DNA of 10,296 bases from Promethearchaeota archaeon (GTDB lineage: Archaea; Asgardarchaeota; Lokiarchaeia; Sigyniarchaeales; SOKP01), in contig JAGXNU010000061.1 of assembly GCA_019894815.1 (NCBI GenBank), positions 1 to 10,296 of the forward strand, in the 5' to 3' direction. This document shows, one piece after another, positions 6,261-10,296 of the stretch. The notes under the pieces were generated by a model. It saw only the letters and a program-made list of their open reading frames with translations. It did no database searches and had not been told where the DNA came from. Position numbers and translations under genes: made by a program. Each line of letters starts with the position of its first letter. The first letter of the stretch is position 1.

Positions 6261-6267
6261 TAAAAAA

Positions 6268-7620
6268 ATGAAACTGATTAGATATTTATTATATGGTTCT
6301 GTTTGGTTAGTATTTTATGTACTGATATATTTGTATTTTCCCTCTTTTTGGTCTTCTGGAATAAAAAGTGCAATTGATAAATTTTTATATTCTCCGTTAA
6401 CTTATTGGTGGTTTATCTTTCCATTTATAGGGTTAATATTGTTGTTAGGATTTGTTCTTTATTATGGGATACATTTTACCGCTTCATTTGGGAGCGGTTA
6501 TAAACCAAAAACACCTTATTATGAAGAAATTAGTATATTAATTGCTTCTAAAAATGAAAAAATACTATTAGAAAGAACTTTGGAATCCATTGTTAATTCA
6601 GATTACCCTAAAGAAAAGATCCAAATAATAATCATAACTAGTGGCTCAACAGATGATACTGCAGAATATTCAAATAATTTTTCTAAAGAACATGGTGAGA
6701 TTGATATAAAAGTTTTATCAAAAAACTTACTCAAAAAGGGAAAACCTCCAGCGCTTAATTACGGTTTAGAACACGTAAAAAATAATATTGTAGTTCTTTA
6801 TGATTCCGGGTGCATTTTACAACCTGATACTCTTAAAAATTTGATATCTCCCTTTCATCAAGAAAAAACGGAGGCAGTTATCGGTCCCGTATTCGTTAAG
6901 AACTGGAAAGATAACAAACTCACTAAGGGAATTTTCTTAGATTATGGTATGGTTTCTGGGGGTGGTTTACTCTTCGAAGTTAAAAATAGGCTAGGATCTT
7001 CTGCTTATTCCTTTGGACGGAATTTTGCTGTTAGAACAAAATATCTTAGGAAATACGGAGGTTTTAACGAAGATTCTATGACGGAAGACCTTTATCTCTC
7101 TGTGCTTTTAAATTTAGACGGTGTACTGATTCGATTTTCGCCTAAAGCTAAGGTTTATGAATATGTCCCGAGTAGCTGGGAGATTTTAGTAAAACAACGT
7201 ACTCGTTGGCTTGCAGGATTTATATTTGATATGCCTCAGTTAATGGCAATGAAGAGCGAATATAAAGATGGTAAAAAATTAATAATCTCAAGAAATATGA
7301 CAATGATGGTTTTAGCAAATATGGATACATGGATTCCAATAGAAATCGGATTTGCTATATTCCAATTTTTTATTGGAGAACATTATTTACTCCTTTGGAC
7401 CCTATCTTGTTTATTTTTTCAATTTGGTTTCATGTTTAACGCTATAAGAAAATATTGTGATAAACATTACAGTCTTATATTCTATTTTCCAATAAGTGGA
7501 ATGATTCATCTCTATATGTTCCTACGACAGTTTAAACTTCCTAAGGATATAAGTTGGGAAAAAACACCAATGCTATTAGAACGCGAACAAGCAGAAATAT
7601 TAGCTTTATCTAAAATGTAA
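6268..7620 (+). CDS. Membrane family-2 glycosyltransferase (processive, cellulose/hyaluronan-synthase-like)
   Basis: Predicted to transfer sugars from an activated donor on the cytosolic membrane face. Two N-terminal membrane helices (about 5-26 and 46-70) lead into a GT-A domain starting at ISILIASKNE (about 88), and three or so C-terminal helices follow. Conserved parts are GSTDDT, GKPPALNYGL, TEDLYL (catalytic-type D274) and Q310-R-T-R-W314, the QxxRW motif of processive enzymes. Two metal/nucleotide positions are altered: the usual DDGSTD start reads TSGSTD, and the DxD position reads D179-S-G. I chose the ATG at 6268 (450 residues), not the upstream in-frame TTG at 6244, because an AAGGA sits 11 bases before it. 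This leaves a 7-base gap after the phosphatidyltransferase stop, so the two are co-transcribed. A glycolipid or exopolysaccharide product is plausible; the sugar and acceptor are unknown. Confidence 0.88.
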   Translation: MKLIRYLLYGSVWLVFYVLIYLYFPSFWSSGIKSAIDKFLYSPLTYWWFIFPFIGLILLLGFVLYYGIHFTASFGSGYKPKTPYYEEISILIASKNEKILLERTLESIVNSDYPKEKIQIIIITSGSTDDTAEYSNNFSKEHGEIDIKVLSKNLLKKGKPPALNYGLEHVKNNIVVLYDSGCILQPDTLKNLISPFHQEKTEAVIGPVFVKNWKDNKLTKGIFLDYGMVSGGGLLFEVKNRLGSSAYSFGRNFAVRTKYLRKYGGFNEDSMTEDLYLSVLLNLDGVLIRFSPKAKVYEYVPSSWEILVKQRTRWLAGFIFDMPQLMAMKSEYKDGKKLIISRNMTMMVLANMDTWIPIEIGFAIFQFFIGEHYLLLWTLSCLFFQFGFMFNAIRKYCDKHYSLIFYFPISGMIHLYMFLRQFKLPKDISWEKTPMLLEREQAEILALSKM

Positions 7621-7622
7621 TA

Positions 7623-7651
7623 ATTCTTTTTTACTTTTTTATTTTATATTT
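7623..7651 (+). terminator. T-rich terminator after the two-gene lipid/glycosyltransferase operon
   Basis: A run of T-tracts (TTCTTTTTTACTTTTTTATT and on) begins just after the glycosyltransferase stop, with no GC hairpin, as typical for archaeal termination. It suggests that the downstream radical SAM gene has its own promoter. Confidence 0.6.
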
Positions 7652-7668
7652 ATATACTTATCAATGTT

Positions 7669-7684
7669 ATTAGAACCTTCTAAT
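7669..7684. promoter_or_regulatory. 16-bp palindrome upstream of the radical SAM gene (distal)
   Basis: ATTAGAACCTTCTAAT has perfect 7-base arms and a 2-base centre. It lies about 92-107 bases before the radical SAM ATG, in the 155-base intergenic region. It is a candidate operator for a dimeric regulator; chance is possible. Confidence 0.35.
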
Positions 7685-7731
7685 GATTTATAAAAAATTG
7701 GAGAGATTATCTGTTTAATTAAAAAATAATA

Positions 7732-7747
7732 GATATTTACAAATATC
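7732..7747. promoter_or_regulatory. 16-bp palindrome upstream of the radical SAM gene (proximal)
   Basis: GATATTTACAAATATC has perfect 7-base arms and a 2-base centre, and lies 29-44 bases before the first ATG. This overlaps the expected TATA/BRE position, so a bound repressor would block initiation, or the element may itself be the core promoter. Its centre is 63 bases from that of the distal palindrome. Confidence 0.4.
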
Positions 7748-7767
7748 ACGTTATCAAATAAATTTTT

Positions 7768-7772
7768 AAGGA
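7768..7772 (+). promoter_or_regulatory. Shine-Dalgarno-like site of the radical SAM gene
   Basis: AAGGA ends 3 bases before the ATG at 7776 and 6 bases before the adjacent in-frame ATG at 7779. The second spacing is the better one, so the protein may begin at the second Met, a one-residue difference. Confidence 0.55.
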
Positions 7773-7775
7773 AAA

Positions 7776-9233
7776 ATGATGAATTCGATTTTAATTTATC
7801 CACAACTTGAATTTGCAAAGCTTCAGATCCCTACTCCACCTTATTCTATTTTGTTTATAGCCGATTACCTACTTAAAAGAAACGTAGATGTGAAAATCTT
7901 CGATTTACGGTTTGATAGCCTGTCTCAAGTAATTAATGACATTTCTGATAATGACCCTGAATTTATTGGCATTTCAGTAATGACAGGACCCCAAATCTAT
8001 TACGCTTTGAAGATCTGTGAAATAATCAAGAAAGAGTTTAATAACGTTAAAATCGTTTGGGGTGGTATTCATTCAACTATTCTACCAACACAAACTCTTC
8101 AGAATAAATTCATTGATTTTGTTATACGAGGTGAAGGTGAAAAAGCTTATCACGAACTAGTAAGTGGTAAAAATCAAAGTCAAATTAAAGGGCTTTCATT
8201 TAAGAAAGGTAAAAAAATATTCCATAATCCTAATTCTGACTTCTTAACAAGTTCTGAAATAAATGAATTGAATATACCTTGGACTTTAATAAACCCTAAG
8301 CGCTATATAAGAAATGGGAATTTAAATATTATAACAAGTCGGGGTTGTCCCTTTAAATGTGCCTTTTGCTATAATACGCTTTTTAATGATGTGTGGAGAG
8401 GATGGACAGCTGAGAAATGCATTCGAGAGCTTGATAAATGCTTAAATTTAGGCGCTAAGAAAATTACTTTCTATGATGATTATTTTTTCGCTAATTCAAA
8501 ACGGATTAAAGAGCTTTTTGTTTATTTTAAGGAACAAGATATTAGATGGAAAGCAGAATTACGCGTTAATCGCCTCGACTATTCATTAGCTGAAGAAGCA
8601 AAAAATCATGGTTGCATTCAAATGTATTTTGGAGCAGAATCAGGCTCTCAACGAGTGTTAAATATTTTAAATAAAAACATATCAATTAAAGACATAATCC
8701 AAAGTGCTAAAATCACAAAGGATACAGACTTGAGTGCTGACTATAGTTGGATGGTTGGAATACCCGGTGAAACTAAACCAGATGTAAAAAAAACTATAAC
8801 TTTAATTAAAAAAATTAAAGAGATCAATCCTGAAAGCGAATTCTCAATAAAAATTCTTTTCCCTTACCCAAAAACCGAGATTTACACTCTTGCCAAACGA
8901 GAAGGTTTCAATCCACCAGCTAATCTTATTGATTGGGCAGAGGTTCGGAGAGATCAAGCTTCAAACTATTTAAAACTTAAAAACCAACTAGAAATGATTT
9001 CAATTACGAGTGCAATCATAGGTAGGAAAGTTTTTGAGCAAGAGAGCATGCCTATTTTTAAATTGATTAGATTTATGGCAGATTTTCGGTGGAAATATGA
9101 ATTTTTTAGTGCGGGATTTGAAAATTTTTTCTTTAAAATTTTTAGAGATTTAATAGATAAAGTAATTAGTAGAAGAACTTCTGTCGAATACGATCCATTT
9201 ACACATGAATTTGTATCGATAAAGGAAGATTAG
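7776..9233 (+). CDS. Cobalamin-binding (B12) domain radical SAM enzyme
   Basis: Predicted to bind a [4Fe-4S] cluster, S-adenosylmethionine and a cobalamin, and to perform radical C-methylation or another C-H functionalisation. The N-terminal domain (about 1-145) has the Rossmann-like B12-binding layout: PPYSILFIADYLLKRN, then DPEFIGISV, KIVWGGIHSTILP and FVIRGEGEKAYHELV. The DxHxxG histidine motif is absent (D43-L-R-F-D-S), as is usual for class B radical SAM methylases with base-off/His-off cobalamin. The cluster motif is C191-PFK-C195-AF-C198, followed by the TIM-barrel core (ITFYDDYFFAN, MYFGAESGSQRVLN, DYSWMVGIPGET). A helical C-terminal part (about 390-485) ends in YDPFTHEF. The length of 485 is normal. 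It follows the lipid/glycosyltransferase operon. Known members act on lipids, quinone-like and tetrapyrrole substrates, RNA or peptides, so the substrate is open; a lipid role is only inferred from position. Confidence 0.93.
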   Translation: MMNSILIYPQLEFAKLQIPTPPYSILFIADYLLKRNVDVKIFDLRFDSLSQVINDISDNDPEFIGISVMTGPQIYYALKICEIIKKEFNNVKIVWGGIHSTILPTQTLQNKFIDFVIRGEGEKAYHELVSGKNQSQIKGLSFKKGKKIFHNPNSDFLTSSEINELNIPWTLINPKRYIRNGNLNIITSRGCPFKCAFCYNTLFNDVWRGWTAEKCIRELDKCLNLGAKKITFYDDYFFANSKRIKELFVYFKEQDIRWKAELRVNRLDYSLAEEAKNHGCIQMYFGAESGSQRVLNILNKNISIKDIIQSAKITKDTDLSADYSWMVGIPGETKPDVKKTITLIKKIKEINPESEFSIKILFPYPKTEIYTLAKREGFNPPANLIDWAEVRRDQASNYLKLKNQLEMISITSAIIGRKVFEQESMPIFKLIRFMADFRWKYEFFSAGFENFFFKIFRDLIDKVISRRTSVEYDPFTHEFVSIKED

Positions 9234-9303
9234 AAACATTAGCCTAAATTTGCTGAATTCTTCATCAGATTTAATGAGATTCCCATTTTATCTGTAAAAG
9301 TTT

Positions 9304-9326
9304 TTAATATTTTTTGCAAATATTAA
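9304..9326. promoter_or_regulatory. Inverted repeat (9-bp arms) upstream of the zinc-ribbon gene
   Basis: TTAATATTT (9304-9312) and AAATATTAA (9318-9326) are perfect reverse complements separated by TTTGC. The repeat ends about 6 bases before the likely TATA box, where archaeal regulators often bind. It could also act as part of a terminator for the radical SAM gene, because the arms are followed by no T-run but contain one. Confidence 0.38.
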
Positions 9327-9331
9327 TAAAG

Positions 9332-9340
9332 AATTTATAT
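9332..9340 (+). promoter_or_regulatory. TATA-like box for the zinc-ribbon gene
   Basis: AATTTATAT lies about 50-58 bases before the ATG at 9390. This would give a leader near 25-30 bases. A weak AGTGA precedes the ATG; no strong ribosome site is present. Confidence 0.42.
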
Positions 9341-9389
9341 GATTTAGGTCATTTTTTTCTTAATAGAAAAAATATCAAGTGAAAATTTA

Positions 9390-9875
9390 ATGACAAATCT
9401 AGATTATAGTAAAATGTTTACCTGTCCTAGGTGTGGGGCAGTTGGTAATATTTATCTTGTGAAAGTCGCCGGTAATAAGGTTATTGTTAAACAAAGATGC
9501 CCTGTACATGGTGGTAGAGCTTTCAAAATTCCTTTAAAGGATAAAGACAACTATATTAATCTCATCCAAGATGGTGTTTTTCGGTGTTATAAATGTGGAC
9601 AAGAAGCTAAACAAAGTTATATAAGAGTTTCAGCACCTTGGGCTTTAATTAAAACTTCTTGTCCAACTCACGGAGCAATAACCACTCAAAAAATTTGGGG
9701 CTCTATTTACAATGAAATTTCTAATAAAGAAGCAGCAACACCACAACCAGCCCAACCAGGACCTTCCCAAATAGAAACTATGCCAAGCGAAAATATGAAG
9801 TTTTGCCCAAATTGCGGTGCTGAATTGATGGATTCAAGAAGTTTTTGTGGGGAATGCGGTTCAAAATTAAACTAA
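9390..9875 (+). CDS. Three-module zinc-binding protein with duplicated CxxC-x21-CxxH domain
   Basis: A 161-residue soluble protein made of small zinc sites. Module 1 has C12-P-R-C15 and C37-P-V-H40. Module 2 has C66-Y-K-C69 and C91-P-T-H94. Both show exactly 21 residues between the pairs and a CPxHG ending, so they are an internal duplication. A Pro/Gln/Ala-rich linker (about 114-130) leads to a C-terminal zinc ribbon with C139-PN-C142 and C153-GE-C156, of the short 'CPNCG...FCGECG' type common in archaea. All twelve ligands are present. There is no enzyme motif, membrane span or signal peptide. Such proteins usually act as protein- or nucleic-acid-binding adaptors, but no specific role can be read here. 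It is transcribed alone, with a TATA box and inverted repeat upstream and a long T-rich terminator after it. Confidence 0.88.
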   Translation: MTNLDYSKMFTCPRCGAVGNIYLVKVAGNKVIVKQRCPVHGGRAFKIPLKDKDNYINLIQDGVFRCYKCGQEAKQSYIRVSAPWALIKTSCPTHGAITTQKIWGSIYNEISNKEAATPQPAQPGPSQIETMPSENMKFCPNCGAELMDSRSFCGECGSKLN

Positions 9876-9879
9876 ATGA

Positions 9880-9916
9880 TTTTTTTTACATTTTTTAATA
9901 TAATTTCTTTTTCTTA
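9880..9916 (+). terminator. T-rich terminator after the zinc-ribbon gene
   Basis: T-runs (TTTTTTTTACATTTTTTA, then TTTCTTTTTCTT) start within 5 bases of the stop codon, with no GC stem. This is a strong archaeal-type U-tract terminator between convergent genes. Confidence 0.65.
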
Positions 9917-9961
9917 ACCTTTAACATCGCAATAATTTTGGAGCATATCCATTAAAATAAG

Positions 9962-9992
9962 TTAAAAAAATAGAATCGAAATAAAAAAAAAG
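9962..9992 (-). terminator. T-rich terminator for the right-edge - strand gene
   Basis: A-runs on the + strand (GTTAAAAAAATAG and ATAAAAAAAAAG) become runs of 7-9 T on the - strand, beginning about 30 bases after the stop of the right-edge gene. Confidence 0.55.
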
Positions 9993-10022
9993 TTAAATTA
10001 AATATATGTGGATAGATTTATT

Positions 10023-10295
10023 TTAGATTCTAGAATCACTTGTAGGAGGATCCGAGTTTCCTTTATTCTGGTTGAAAATGTCTGAAAAAACTTTGTGAAA
10101 AGCTGATCTTCTTTGCTCAAAATGACCCTTGTCTTCATCTTTATTACGGTTTAAAATTAGTGGCCATTTCTTTAATTTTGGATTACCTTTTCCATCTAAT
10201 TTTAGAGGTCCATTTTTTTCTCTTACCTTTAAGTATACTAAAAGAAATCCTTCTTTTTTTAAGTCGATTCTATCTACATCGTACCACCTTACCCA
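10023..10295 (-). CDS. C-terminal 90 residues of an unrecognised protein (start beyond window)
   Basis: The - strand is open from the right window edge to the TAA at 10023-10025. The visible part begins WVRWYDVDRIDLKKEGFLLV and continues with alternating hydrophobic and charged residues (VYLKVREKNGPLKL, WPLILNRN), suggesting beta strands. A basic helix (FEQRRSAFHKVFSDIF) follows, and the tail is polar and probably disordered (NKGNSDPPTSDSRI). The strand-strand-helix ending is loosely like the end of small PH-type or similar beta-barrel domains, but that is too weak to name. Coding sense is supported by the unbroken 90-codon frame ending in a - strand T-run terminator, convergent with the zinc-ribbon gene. 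Confidence 0.68.
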   Translation of the reverse strand, partial: WVRWYDVDRIDLKKEGFLLVYLKVREKNGPLKLDGKGNPKLKKWPLILNRNKDEDKGHFEQRRSAFHKVFSDIFNQNKGNSDPPTSDSRI

Positions 10296-10296
10296 C

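Noticed and set aside
6244..6267. Longer glycosyltransferase starting at TTG 6244
   Set aside because: It would overlap the upstream gene by 17 bases with no ribosome site; AAGGA at 6252 favours the ATG at 6268.

Overview
The window looks archaeal and most likely comes from an Asgard-type (Loki-like, Promethearchaeota) genome. The DNA is strongly A+T-rich. Genes are short transcription units, each with an A/T-rich TATA-like box, and they end in T-runs rather than GC hairpins. Shine-Dalgarno sites are sparse. The NAD+ synthase has the short, ammonia-dependent form usual in archaea. A lysine/glutamate/proline-rich coiled-coil protein and a multi-zinc-ribbon protein are typical Asgard accessory types. 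No rRNA, tRNA or ribosomal marker is present, so the lineage is inference.

Left part (1-2881): a 5'-truncated coiled-coil/low-complexity protein on + converges with nadE on -. nadE is divergent from a 138-residue unknown protein, with a 15-bp palindrome between them. That protein converges on a second unknown protein (166 residues, -).

Middle (2882-5315): a 634-residue N6-adenine-type DNA methyltransferase follows. It has an unusual four-cysteine insert between catalytic and C-terminal parts and no nuclease partner here. A 442-bp gene-poor stretch comes next. It holds a hairpin that would pair with a Shine-Dalgarno sequence, and a 26-bp tandem repeat directly ahead of the next operon.

Right part (5316-9233): a tight two-gene unit encodes a CDP-alcohol phosphatidyltransferase (phospholipid headgroup synthesis) and a membrane family-2 glycosyltransferase. 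A cobalamin-binding radical SAM enzyme follows under its own promoter region, which carries two 16-bp palindromes. Together these could form a membrane-lipid building and decorating module: headgroup transfer, glycosylation, and perhaps a radical C-H modification. The two-gene operon is well supported; the radical SAM enzyme's part in it is speculative.

Right edge (9234-10296): a small protein with three zinc-binding modules, two of them a duplicated CxxC-x21-CxxH unit, converges with the C-terminal end of an unrecognised protein on the - strand.

I found no insertion sequence, CRISPR array, tRNA or prophage signal.
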